The notes: generated by a model not told the origin, from the letters alone. A stretch of DNA of 13,196 nucleotides from an uncultured Alphaproteobacteria bacterium (GCA_944392285.1 CALXWF010000119.1:1-13196), one strand, 5' to 3'. Shown: positions 1 to 7,548, numbered from the stretch's first letter. A program made the numbers and translations.

Positions 1-1960
1 GTGCTTCTGGAAGAGCCTCAGAAACAACCTCTGCTTCTCCTGCAGCAACCGGCAAAGCCTCAACTTTATTAGCCTTTGCCCATTTCTCATACCAAGGCGC
101 AAAATTTTGCTGTGCCGTTTTTACATTTTCTGCCGTAATTTTATTTTCTAAAATACTTTGCTTTAAGATATTGAGGGCATCCGGATGCAAATTCATCATC
201 TTACTGTCGGTACAATCTGTTTTTTTATACAGATACTTTTTCAAAATATTAGGTGCCGAACAAATCTCATAATCAAGCTCGAACTTATTCTTAAACGGAT
301 CCCGAATAGCCATGGTGACTAATTTTTCGTTTTTGGTCGTATTAACAAAATCATTGGCATTTCCCTTGCCCAGACCGTCAACCCCGACAACGCCTTGTAA
401 GACCACAACCGTGCGGTCAAAAAGATTATTTTTGCGCAAACTTTGCATAAATTCTTCCAATTTACCATACAAACAACGAGTTTGCTCGGCATATACGCTG
501 CGTTTTTCAAAGTTATCCTGAACCCCAACCCAAGGAAGAGCATCTTTTGTCTTCCACGCTTCCAAAGGTTTCAACTGACAAAACTCATCATAAACATACA
601 TTTTCGGAATATCTATATAAACAAAATATGCCTTATTTCCCTTATCTGCGGCAATATCTTTGGCCAAAATATCCAAGGCTTGCAAAGAATCAATCACATA
701 AATATCTTTATAGCTGATTCCAAGCATTGGTGCGCCGTCTACATCCATAAAAGTTTTTAACAACTTATACAGCAGCGGAAAACCATCCGTTAACCCCATA
801 CTCTCAATCCATTCGGCCAACAAAACCGCCGTACGCGCCTCGATGGAATAATTTGTCTTTTCAAGCCCGACCGGAATTCCTTGTTTTTCAACACATTTAT
901 TAACATTAACTTCACCGTCTTCCCGACACATTTCAATCCCTTGAGATTGATAAGCCTTAACGTCATATCCTGAACGGTTAAAAATATCAAACAGCCGATT
1001 TTCCTTCAAATAGACATATTTGGGCATCAAATTATGAAAGCGCCATAAATCCTGCGCAATAACTTTATTTTGCAACAATTCCTGCACATTCTTATTACTG
1101 CCGATATTAAATGTTTCTGCCATATTATAAAAAGGATCATAGTCATTAATATAAGCATTGGCAAAATACTTATACCCGTTACGAATATAAAAACCGAGCA
1201 TAACATCTCGCGTAGCGTCAAGCTCTTTATTAACCGCCGCATCTGCAACCTTACTGTTTTTCAAATCATTCATATATCCGTAAGAGGTCAACTCCGGCAC
1301 CGCAATATAAACAAATCTCTTATCTTGAGAGGTGTCTGCGGGAACAGATTTTTCTTTAAGCATATTATCATAAACGGCATAAGCATCTTTTGTCCCCCAA
1401 AGGGTATATTCATGAAAAGCCACACCGACGAATACCAAAAACAACACACCGACAAAATAAGCAATCCCTTGTTTATTGGTACTGACCAGATAAATAAAGA
1501 AAATCAGCCCGACAACCACGCCGAGGAAAACGTGAGAAAAGCTGGTCATCAACAGCCCCATATCATACCCCAGATAAGCCTCGGCAAAACCCGCAAACAT
1601 TGAATGTTTATCAAAATTTGCAAACTGGTTAACAAATACGACCGCAAACACACCGACAATTACAGCCGTTAACACATTTTGCAAAAAGCTGGAAAAAGAC
1701 ACCAAATACATCAACACAAAGGAAAAGATAAAAATCCCCGATAAAATATAGACGACCTCAAGCGTCAAAGAGTTCTGTGACGGAAATATCTTAAAGCTGC
1801 CTCCTCCGGCAAACAAAGTAAAATCTATCGCCAACAACAAGCCCACAATCAGAGCTTTTTCCACCCAATCCACCAAGAAAGCACCCCAGCTTCTGCCCCT
1901 TTTTTGTTTAACCATTTTAATGGATACGGGAGTCTTTTCATCGATAACTATATCTTCCAT
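1..1960 (-). CDS. Five-helix membrane protein with sulfatase/alkaline-phosphatase-like extracytoplasmic domain (3' end outside window)
   Basis: An open frame reads from ATG at 1958-1960 through about 653 codons without a stop and leaves the window at base 1, so the C-terminus is missing. Residues 1-30 are charged and cytoplasmic. Five hydrophobic segments follow, at roughly 36-51, 68-89, 98-115, 142-166 and 171-189, and then a soluble domain from about residue 195. The layout resembles LtaS-type and other membrane-anchored sulfatase-fold proteins. A strand with FVYIAVPELTS near residue 217, another with FVYIDIP near 445, then a helix with YAEQTRCLYGKLEEF leading to a strand DRTVVVLQG near 512 all look like that fold. 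The usual metal-binding Asp-His after the last strand is absent: the sequence reads QGVVGVDG. The visible end is rich in Ala, Glu and Pro. It lies below rpsD but is separated from it by a terminator. The fold is inferred from pattern, and the function is unknown, possibly a pseudoenzyme. Confidence 0.7.
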   Translation of the reverse strand, partial: MEDIVIDEKTPVSIKMVKQKRGRSWGAFLVDWVEKALIVGLLLAIDFTLFAGGGSFKIFPSQNSLTLEVVYILSGIFIFSFVLMYLVSFSSFLQNVLTAVIVGVFAVVFVNQFANFDKHSMFAGFAEAYLGYDMGLLMTSFSHVFLGVVVGLIFFIYLVSTNKQGIAYFVGVLFLVFVGVAFHEYTLWGTKDAYAVYDNMLKEKSVPADTSQDKRFVYIAVPELTSYGYMNDLKNSKVADAAVNKELDATRDVMLGFYIRNGYKYFANAYINDYDPFYNMAETFNIGSNKNVQELLQNKVIAQDLWRFHNLMPKYVYLKENRLFDIFNRSGYDVKAYQSQGIEMCREDGEVNVNKCVEKQGIPVGLEKTNYSIEARTAVLLAEWIESMGLTDGFPLLYKLLKTFMDVDGAPMLGISYKDIYVIDSLQALDILAKDIAADKGNKAYFVYIDIPKMYVYDEFCQLKPLEAWKTKDALPWVGVQDNFEKRSVYAEQTRCLYGKLEEFMQSLRKNNLFDRTVVVLQGVVGVDGLGKGNANDFVNTTKNEKLVTMAIRDPFKNKFELDYEICSAPNILKKYLYKKTDCTDSKMMNLHPDALNILKQSILENKITAENVKTAQQNFAPWYEKWAKANKVEALPVAAGEAEVVSEALPEA

Positions 1961-2028
1961 AACAAATGCCTCTGTTGCTTGCGTTTATTTCTTGCTTATC
2001 TAACCATATCTGCATTTGAATTTAAAGC

Positions 2029-2067
2029 AAAAAACCTCGTAACTCCACAAGAGCTACGAGGTTTTTT
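2029..2067 (-). terminator. Rho-independent terminator of rpsD
   Basis: A perfect 13-bp inverted repeat pairs 2029-2041 with 2055-2067. The core is CCTCGTA/TACGAGG flanked by A6/T6, around a 13-nt loop that can pair further through CTC/GAG. Read on the minus strand it starts 20 bases past the rpsD stop and ends in a run of six T. It is symmetrical enough to work on either strand, but only the minus strand has a gene leading into it. Confidence 0.9.
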
Positions 2068-2086
2068 AAACACGACTTGAAATCGA

Positions 2087-2701
2087 CTATCTTGAGTAGT
2101 ACTCGATAACCAGGTTCGGTTCCATCAATGTTGCATAAGGAACATCTTCAAATTTAGGAACGAAAGCATATTTGGCAGTAAGTTTTTTGCTGTCTACTTC
2201 CAAATATCCCGGAATATCACGAGAAGTTGACTCAACTGCAGCCAAAACCGTGGCCAGCTGTTTAGATTTTTCACGAACTTCAATAACGTCACCGGCTTTA
2301 ACCATATAGGAAGGAATGTTTACCTTTTTGCCGTTAACGGTAACATGGCCGTGGTTAACAAACTGACGAGCGGCAAAAATCGTCGGAACGAATTTTGCTT
2401 TATAAACCAGATTATCCAAGCGAGATTCCAACAAGCCGATAAAGTTTTCGACCGCATCACCGGATCTTCTGATGGCTTCGACATAGTATTTATAGAACTG
2501 TTTTTCAGAAACGTTACCATAATAGGTTTTGATTTTCTGTTTTGCATTTAACTGAACACCGTAGTCAGTCGGTTTTTTGCGTCTTTGACCATGTTGTCCG
2601 GGAGCATATTCTCTTTTGCTGAACGGACTTTTGGGGTTGCCCCACAAATTTGCACCGAAACGGCGGTCAGCTTTCTTTTTAGCTGCAACAATACTTTTCA
2701 T
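2087..2701 (-). CDS. rpsD: 30S ribosomal protein S4
   Basis: S4 is a primary 16S rRNA-binding protein that nucleates 30S assembly at the five-way junction of the 5' domain, and it also takes part in decoding accuracy. The product is 204 residues, the usual bacterial length. The N-terminal block contains NLWGNPKSP and REYAPGQHGQRRKK, and there is an S4 RNA-binding domain at about residues 95-160 with LESRLDNLVY, ARQFVNHGHV and VNIPSY. It ends with MEPNLVIEYYSR, as in alphaproteobacterial S4. There are no cysteines, so this is the zinc-free form. A TTG one codon upstream would extend the frame, but ATG at 2699-2701 sits 7 bases after AGGA and is preferred. The gene is alone, with its own leader and terminator, as expected in Alphaproteobacteria, where rpsD lies outside the alpha operon. 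Confidence 0.98.
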   Translation of the reverse strand: MKSIVAAKKKADRRFGANLWGNPKSPFSKREYAPGQHGQRRKKPTDYGVQLNAKQKIKTYYGNVSEKQFYKYYVEAIRRSGDAVENFIGLLESRLDNLVYKAKFVPTIFAARQFVNHGHVTVNGKKVNIPSYMVKAGDVIEVREKSKQLATVLAAVESTSRDIPGYLEVDSKKLTAKYAFVPKFEDVPYATLMEPNLVIEYYSR

Positions 2702-2736
2702 CAATCTATCCTTTTTTCATTTATTAACATTATTGT

Positions 2737-2796
2737 CCCGGAAGTCTAAACCCTAAAAAATTTAAACGGGATGTTACCATCCGCCTACCCGGAAGT
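2737..2796 (-). promoter_or_regulatory. rpsD leader with GNRA-type hairpin and 9-base direct repeat
   Basis: Within the predicted rpsD 5' leader, minus-strand ACTTCCGGG occurs twice (2788-2796 and 2737-2745). Between the copies is a 5-bp hairpin GGATG-GTAA-CATCC (2769-2782), whose loop fits the stable GNRA class. GC-rich conserved-looking sequence in an AT-rich gap suggests a structured leader. S4 is known to repress its own synthesis through mRNA structures in E. coli and Bacillus, so an autoregulatory role is plausible but unproven here. Confidence 0.3.
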
Positions 2797-2802
2797 GTCT
2801 GC

Positions 2803-2830
2803 AATCTATCACAAAAAAATATAATTTCAA
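2803..2830 (-). promoter_or_regulatory. Probable sigma-70 promoter of rpsD
   Basis: On the minus strand TTGAAA (2825-2830, 5 of 6 to consensus) is followed after 16 bases by TAGATT (2803-2808, 4 of 6). Transcription would begin near 2796, giving a leader of about 95 nt. The surroundings are AT-rich, so chance matches are possible. Confidence 0.45.
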
Positions 2831-2903
2831 GCAAAATCTATAAAATAACTCTGGATTTTTACAATTATCAAATTACAATAACCGCAACCGGAGAAGAATA
2901 CTC

Positions 2904-4652
2904 ATGTCTTATGATCTGTTGTTTCAAAAAGCCATAGAATTACACAATGCCAACCGCTTAGATGAAGCGGCGGCCATATATCGCCAAATATTGGAAACCG
3001 CGCCGCAAAACCCCGATGTCTTAAATTTGCTCGGGCTTGTTGCTCAAGCCAAAGGCGCTCACCCAGAAGCAACAGAGCTTTTTTATCAGGCCATTTGCCA
3101 AACACCCGAACATGCGCCGCTGTATTTTAATCTGGCTATTTCGCTTGATGCCTGGGACAAACCCATAGAAGCCATAGACAATCTCAAAAAAGCCATTAAA
3201 TTAGCCCCCGACATGAAAGAGGCTTACATCACCCTTGGGGACATCTATCGCCGCCTTAACCATCGTTTGGAAGCAACTTCAGCCTATGAACAAGCCTTAA
3301 ATCTGGACAAACAATCTGTTGAAGCCCTGACCGGCAAAGCTCTGCTTATAGAGCAAATGTCTGAAAAAATTTCAACCCTTGAACAAATCATCAAAGATTA
3401 TCCCAATTCTCCCTTACCTTTGTTTGAGCTGGCAAATTGTTATTTTAACATGGCGCAATATGACAAAGCCTCAGCCCTGAGCTCAAGAGTTGTTTTGCTT
3501 CTTCCCGAAAACCCTGAAGCTCTTAATCTGCATGCTTTTACCCTTTTACAGACTCAGCACCCGGAAGAAGCGGAAAAATATTTGCGCCGCTCTCTGCAAA
3601 TTTTTCCCTCAGCCAAAGCGGCTTTGGCCTTGGCAGAAATTTTATCAGGCAAAGGCTTATCGCAAGAAGCGGAAGCCCTCTTTCGCCAAGCCATCAGACT
3701 TGAGGACAAAAACATTGAAGCACACATTAATTATGCAGATTTTCTCTATCATCAACACCGCCTGCCCGAGGCTTTGGAAGAATATCGCGCGGCCGTTATC
3801 CTCGACCCCAAGCGCGCCGAAGTCAGCAACAATTTAGGCATTATTCTCAAAGACTTAGGCGACTATGAACAAGCATTGGGGCTGTTTTTTAATGCCCTTG
3901 CCCTGAAACCCGACTTAGAAGAAATTTCAATTAACCTCTCTGAAACATTAACCTTATTTGCCCAAAATTCACCCAAAGATGCCGTAAAAATCGCTGAAAA
4001 CTGGGTAAAAAACACACCCGATAATATTTTTGCCCGCCATACTTTAGCATCGCTGAAAGGAGAAAACTTTGCGGATAATCAAATTTTTGCTCAAAAGCTG
4101 TTTGACGCTTTCGCTGATAATTATGAGTTGGTTCTTGCGCGGCTTGATTACCGCCTACCAAACAGCATTAGAGAGTTTATTGGAGATGTTAAAGGTCGCA
4201 TCGTGGATTTGGGGTGTGGCACGGGGCTTACTGGCTTGGCTCTTAAAACCCCTGCTACCGAGCTTATCGGCGTGGATATCTCCCAAGCCATGCTCAAAAA
4301 AGCAAAAGAAAAACACATCTACAAACAATTGATACAAAAAGAGATTCAAGACTTTTTACAAAATCAAAACGACAAGGCTGACTTATATGTTGCCGCCGAT
4401 GTTTTTAATTACATCGGAGACTTAAAGGAAATCATTCGTCTCATCTCCCCTCACCCTTTGTGTTTTTCAATTGAAAACGGGCCGAATGAAACAGATTTTC
4501 GCCTCACCGCAAACGGAAGATATCAACATTCAGAGCAATATATCAATAAATTATTAAACAATAACGGTTACAATCTTATCAGAAAAAAACTTTTGGTTAT
4601 CCGCAAAGAAGACAACCAAGAGGTACAAGGCACGCTATACTTTGCACAATGA
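2904..4652 (+). CDS. TPR-repeat protein fused to a SAM-dependent methyltransferase
   Basis: This 582-residue protein has two parts. Residues 1 to about 385 are roughly ten or eleven tetratricopeptide repeats of about 34 residues (for example EAAAIYRQILETAPQNPDVL and ALEEYRAAVILDPKRAEV), forming a superhelix for protein binding. After a linker with LFDAFADNYE and LDYRLP, typical of TPR-methyltransferase fusions, comes a Rossmann methyltransferase domain. Its SAM-binding motif I is VDLGCGTG at 434-441 and its acidic residue at the end of the next strand is in GVDIS at 456-460. No signal peptide is seen, so it should be cytoplasmic. The start is ATG with GGAGAAG about 7 bases upstream. The Nudix gene follows after 12 bases, so the two are probably co-transcribed. 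The methyl acceptor cannot be told; the TPR part presumably recruits it. Confidence 0.9.
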   Translation: MSYDLLFQKAIELHNANRLDEAAAIYRQILETAPQNPDVLNLLGLVAQAKGAHPEATELFYQAICQTPEHAPLYFNLAISLDAWDKPIEAIDNLKKAIKLAPDMKEAYITLGDIYRRLNHRLEATSAYEQALNLDKQSVEALTGKALLIEQMSEKISTLEQIIKDYPNSPLPLFELANCYFNMAQYDKASALSSRVVLLLPENPEALNLHAFTLLQTQHPEEAEKYLRRSLQIFPSAKAALALAEILSGKGLSQEAEALFRQAIRLEDKNIEAHINYADFLYHQHRLPEALEEYRAAVILDPKRAEVSNNLGIILKDLGDYEQALGLFFNALALKPDLEEISINLSETLTLFAQNSPKDAVKIAENWVKNTPDNIFARHTLASLKGENFADNQIFAQKLFDAFADNYELVLARLDYRLPNSIREFIGDVKGRIVDLGCGTGLTGLALKTPATELIGVDISQAMLKKAKEKHIYKQLIQKEIQDFLQNQNDKADLYVAADVFNYIGDLKEIIRLISPHPLCFSIENGPNETDFRLTANGRYQHSEQYINKLLNNNGYNLIRKKLLVIRKEDNQEVQGTLYFAQ

Positions 4653-4664
4653 AAGGATAAGACA

Positions 4665-5309
4665 ATGTCCGACGAACTCATTGATATTTATGACGGCAAC
4701 ATGAATCTTCTTGGCCAAGCCGAAAAATCTCAGGCTCATAAAGAAGGTCTTTGGCATCAAACATTTCATTGTTGGATTATAAAAAAATCTCCCAAAGGGC
4801 GTCCTTTAGTCTGGTTGCAACTGCGCGGCAAACATAAAGAACAATATCCCAACTTGCTGGATATTTCCTCTGCCGGCCACCTCAAAAGCGGAGAAACGCC
4901 CAAAGACGGCATTAAAGAAATTGAGAAAGAACTCGGACTCAAGGTTGACTTTGACAAGCTGACCAAACTTTTCACCCGCCGTCTGAGCTTAGATATTCCG
5001 GGCATTATCAATCGTGAGTTTTGCGCCACCTATCTTTTGGAAACAAACAAAAATCTGACAGACGTTACCCTACAACCCGAAGAAGTTGAAGGCATTGCTG
5101 AAGCCGATGTTGAAGATATGATTAACCTCTTCAGCGGCAAAGTAAAAAACATTTACATCACCGGTTTCATAAAAGACAACGACGGCAGCCTTAAAACCCG
5201 CAGCGGTGCCGTCACGGTTTTTGAGTTTGTTCCTCACGCCCGCGACTATTATCTAAAGGTTATGAACACCATCAAACGTTATTTTGCCGGTCAAACAAAA
5301 TTTGAATAA
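4665..5309 (+). CDS. Nudix hydrolase, isopentenyl-diphosphate isomerase-like subfamily
   Basis: This 214-residue protein carries a Nudix fold. The beginning (LIDIYDGNMNLLGQAEKSQAHKEGLWHQ, given here only as the pattern D-x-N-LLG then AHKEG-WH) and LDISSAGHL are typical of the IPP-isomerase-like Nudix family. The Nudix box spans G71-L92: G71, E77, then KEIEKELGL at 84-92. The spacing from E77 to the core is one residue shorter than the classical box, as in this subfamily. The usual Arg is Lys84 and one of the paired metal-binding glutamates is Lys88, while E85 and E89 remain, so activity is likely but altered metal binding is possible. A C-terminal extension of about 65 residues follows. It is downstream of the TPR-methyltransferase with AAAGGATA as ribosome binding site. 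The substrate is unknown. It ends 2 bases from the converging aminopeptidase gene. Confidence 0.88.
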   Translation: MSDELIDIYDGNMNLLGQAEKSQAHKEGLWHQTFHCWIIKKSPKGRPLVWLQLRGKHKEQYPNLLDISSAGHLKSGETPKDGIKEIEKELGLKVDFDKLTKLFTRRLSLDIPGIINREFCATYLLETNKNLTDVTLQPEEVEGIAEADVEDMINLFSGKVKNIYITGFIKDNDGSLKTRSGAVTVFEFVPHARDYYLKVMNTIKRYFAGQTKFE

Positions 5310-5311
5310 GG

Positions 5312-6244
5312 CTAAAATATTTTATCCAAATTTTTAATTTCAGCTGCAATTTTCTTATGAAGTTTGGCGCTGACATGTCCCTTATCCGCAACAATCTCTA
5401 AGCGAGAATACGGCATAGCCTTATGCAAGACATAAGCCTGTTCAAGCGGACAAACAAAATCAAGCCGATTATGAATAATAACCGCCGGAATATGGCTTAT
5501 TTTCTGCAAATTATTAACAATTTCATCTCGCGGCAAATAAAACTTCTGTGCCGCATATTGCATATATATCCGCATATAAGCGAGCGAAACCTCATCAATT
5601 TCCTCTTGAGGGGATGGCAAATTCATCTGCCCGAGCAGCCGCTCATAACTTCCGTATAAATTCTGTGCCAATTGTTGGTCGGTGACATCTGAAGAAAGAG
5701 CTTTTTGATAATAAAAATCATAAAATGATTCCTCTGGCGGCACCGCTTGGCGCATTTTTTCAACAAAATCGGGATAAAATCTGGCCGCCTCGCCAAGCTC
5801 CCAACGTTCATTATAAAACCCGTCGGCAAAAAAGATTTGCGACAAAAGCATATATCTGACTTTTTCCGGGTGTTTTTCGGCAAACAACAACATCAAGGCC
5901 GAAGCCCAAGAAGCCCCGCGCAAAATCAAAGGCTCATCCACCTGCAAATGCGCAAGCAACCGTTCCATATCATGCAAAGTCAAGGCAGTAGTGTTGCTTT
6001 CGAGCCGCCCCAAAGGCAAAGATTTTCCGCAACCGCGCTGGTCAAACGTAATAACGCGAAATTTTTTCAAATTAAAAGGCTTAAGATATTTTGCTTTCAC
6101 ACTGCCGCCCGGTCCGCCATGTGTCATTAATACCGACATCCCTTTAGTATTACCATATTCGGCAAAAAACACTTGATGCCCGTCTTCTTCAGGCAAAAAA
6201 CCGCAATTAAAAGGTTTCGGCTCAAACCATTTCTCAAAAAACAT
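5312..6244 (-). CDS. pip: Prolyl aminopeptidase-like alpha/beta hydrolase
   Basis: The 310-residue protein matches the proline iminopeptidase family (S33), which removes N-terminal proline from peptides in the cytoplasm. Visible landmarks are the oxyanion motif HGGPGG (42-47), DQRGCGKS (68-75), the nucleophile Ser112 in RGASWAS, the acid Asp262 in HNRLD, and the base His290 in DKGHVS. A helical cap lies at about 140-240. Family members usually have GGSWGS at the nucleophile elbow; here the Gly after the serine pair is Ala (SWA), which is uncommon. Length is normal and there is no signal peptide. The ATG follows AAAGGATA by a few bases, and a perfect TATAAT hexamer lies at 6264-6269 on the minus strand, though without a convincing -35. 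Specificity for proline is inferred from family resemblance, and other small-molecule hydrolases of S33 are possible. Confidence 0.88.
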   Translation of the reverse strand: MFFEKWFEPKPFNCGFLPEEDGHQVFFAEYGNTKGMSVLMTHGGPGGSVKAKYLKPFNLKKFRVITFDQRGCGKSLPLGRLESNTTALTLHDMERLLAHLQVDEPLILRGASWASALMLLFAEKHPEKVRYMLLSQIFFADGFYNERWELGEAARFYPDFVEKMRQAVPPEESFYDFYYQKALSSDVTDQQLAQNLYGSYERLLGQMNLPSPQEEIDEVSLAYMRIYMQYAAQKFYLPRDEIVNNLQKISHIPAVIIHNRLDFVCPLEQAYVLHKAMPYSRLEIVADKGHVSAKLHKKIAAEIKNLDKIF

Positions 6245-6305
6245 TTTTTATCCTTTTTTAATTATTATATCTTTATCATAATAAAAAAATAAAAGAAGGC
6301 AATCT

Positions 6306-7031
6306 ATGATGACTAAAATTTATCAGAATATTTTAATTCTTACCGGCGCCGGCATTTCGGCAGAATCCGGTCTGGCGACTTTCCGCAGCGCCAACGGCTT
6401 ATGGAACAATCACCGTGTCGAAGATGTCGCAACGATTGAAGGTTTTCAGCGCAATCCGGCCTTGGTTCACGATTTTTATAACGGCTTGAAAGAAGAAATT
6501 CAAAAAGCAAAACCCAATGCCGCCCATCTGGCTATCACTAAATTGCAGAAAAATTATCCCGGACAAATCAACGTTGTCACCCAAAATGTCGATACCCTGC
6601 ATGAAAAGGCCGGCAACCGAAATGTTTATCATATCCACGGTCAGATTAACCAGGCCGTCTGCCTTAATTGCGGTCATGTTTTGGAAACCTTCGGCGATGT
6701 TGATACCCGGACCGCCTGCCCGCATTGTCAGGTCGCCGGAATGATGAAACCCAATATTGTTTTTTTCGGTGAAAATTTGCTCTGTATGAATGAGGTTGAC
6801 CGTCTGCTGCGCCGCTGCGACCTGTTTATCTCAATCGGAACTTCCGGCGTTGTCTATCCCGCCGCCGGTTTTGTACAAACCGCCAAATATTGCGGCGCCG
6901 ACACCATTGAGTTTACTTTGGAAACGACAGCCAATAACTACCTTTTCGACCACCACGTCTATGGTCCGGCCGGTCAGACTTTCCCGCCTTATGTCGAAAA
7001 ATTATTAAACACGGCAACAGAAGCAAAATAA
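6306..7031 (+). CDS. cobB: NAD-dependent sirtuin protein deacylase
   Basis: Sirtuins remove acyl groups from lysines of proteins using NAD+, giving nicotinamide and O-acyl-ADP-ribose; bacterial CobB controls, among others, acetyl-CoA synthetase. The 241-residue product shows the NAD-binding GAGISAESGLATFR (14-27), QNVD (93-96), catalytic His111 in HIHG, a structural zinc site C119-x2-C122 and C138-x2-C141, and GTSGVVYPAA for NAD. The GAGISAESG form is that of class III sirtuins (SIRT5/E. coli CobB). That class normally has Y-x-x-R for binding succinyl or malonyl groups; here Tyr58 is present in FYNGLK but the Arg position is Leu61. Either ATG of the pair at 6306 or 6309 could start, since GAAGG lies just upstream. 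Monocistronic, with its own terminator; transcribed away from pip. Confidence 0.95.
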   Translation: MMTKIYQNILILTGAGISAESGLATFRSANGLWNNHRVEDVATIEGFQRNPALVHDFYNGLKEEIQKAKPNAAHLAITKLQKNYPGQINVVTQNVDTLHEKAGNRNVYHIHGQINQAVCLNCGHVLETFGDVDTRTACPHCQVAGMMKPNIVFFGENLLCMNEVDRLLRRCDLFISIGTSGVVYPAAGFVQTAKYCGADTIEFTLETTANNYLFDHHVYGPAGQTFPPYVEKLLNTATEAK

Positions 7032-7056
7032 AAGCCCGTCTCCAAAACGGGCTTTT
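7030..7056. terminator. Bidirectional terminator between cobB and the Spy-family gene
   Basis: AAAGCCCGT (7031-7039) pairs perfectly with ACGGGCTTT (7047-7055) around a 7-nt loop, with T-rich sequence after the stem on both strands. It begins at the cobB stop codon and lies 15 bases past the stop of the converging gene at 7072, so it can end both transcripts. Confidence 0.9.
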
Positions 7057-7071
7057 ATAAGGGATAAAAAA

Positions 7072-7548
7072 CTATTCGGAAACTTTTGGTGCGTCTTTTT
7101 TGGCAGCTTTTCTTTCCGCCATGCGTTTTTCAAACATCGCTTTTTTTTCTGCTTTGATTTGTTCCAGTTTGCTTTTTTGCTCCGGCGTCAGGATTTTTTC
7201 AAATTCTTCCATATTCTGCTTACGCAGTTCATCCATTTTCTGTCGCAGCTGTTTCATTTCTTCCATCAAAGGTCCGACTTTTTCACGACCTTCTTCGCGG
7301 ATTTTCTTGGCTTCTGCTTTTTGTTCTTCACTCAATCCTAATTCCTGAGCGAACCGATCATGATGCCGCATTGCTTTTTCCCTGATCATATGTGGACGCG
7401 GCGCCGGTTTACCGCCATGAGGCAACATTTCTTCATGATGCGGCGGAGGCGGCAAAGGCATATCATCAGTTTCCTGAGCATTAACACTAAAGCTGCTCAA
7501 GGTCAAAACTGAAGCACATACGGCAGAAAGCAAAAATTTTTTCATCAT
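7072..7548 (-). CDS. Secreted Spy/CpxP-family protein, His-rich (putative periplasmic sensor or chaperone)
   Basis: The 158-residue product begins with a clear signal peptide (MMKKFLLSAV..., cleavage likely after VNA at residue 24). A Pro/His/Met-rich segment follows (residues 30-63, with His at 37, 38, 44, 53, 62, 63). The rest is a highly charged helical region with two LTxxQ-like motifs, LSEEQ (72-76) and LTPEQ (120-124), the mark of the Spy/CpxP/CnrX fold. Members are periplasmic chaperones or metal sensors that signal to membrane regulators. The tail is very rich in Lys, Ala and Glu. Its ATG overlaps the TAA of the sigma factor gene by one base (TAATG), with AAAGGAG lying inside the last sigma codons. 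Position in the operon suggests it either senses a signal for the sigma system or is a sigma-driven output. The His-rich stretch suggests metal binding, an inference. Confidence 0.85.
   Translation of the reverse strand: MMKKFLLSAVCASVLTLSSFSVNAQETDDMPLPPPPHHEEMLPHGGKPAPRPHMIREKAMRHHDRFAQELGLSEEQKAEAKKIREEGREKVGPLMEEMKQLRQKMDELRKQNMEEFEKILTPEQKSKLEQIKAEKKAMFEKRMAERKAAKKDAPKVSE

Noticed and set aside
1070..1603. 177-codon open frame on the plus strand
   Set aside because: It lies wholly inside the membrane protein gene on the other strand, has a low-complexity composition with no recognisable domain, and lacks a convincing ribosome binding site.
2702..2704. TTG as the start of rpsD
   Set aside because: The following ATG is at the proper distance from AGGA; the TTG would leave only about 4 bases of spacing.
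2860..2879. Two TACAAT hexamers as -10 boxes for the TPR-methyltransferase gene
   Set aside because: Neither has a good -35 at the right distance, and such hexamers are expected by chance in this AT-rich stretch.
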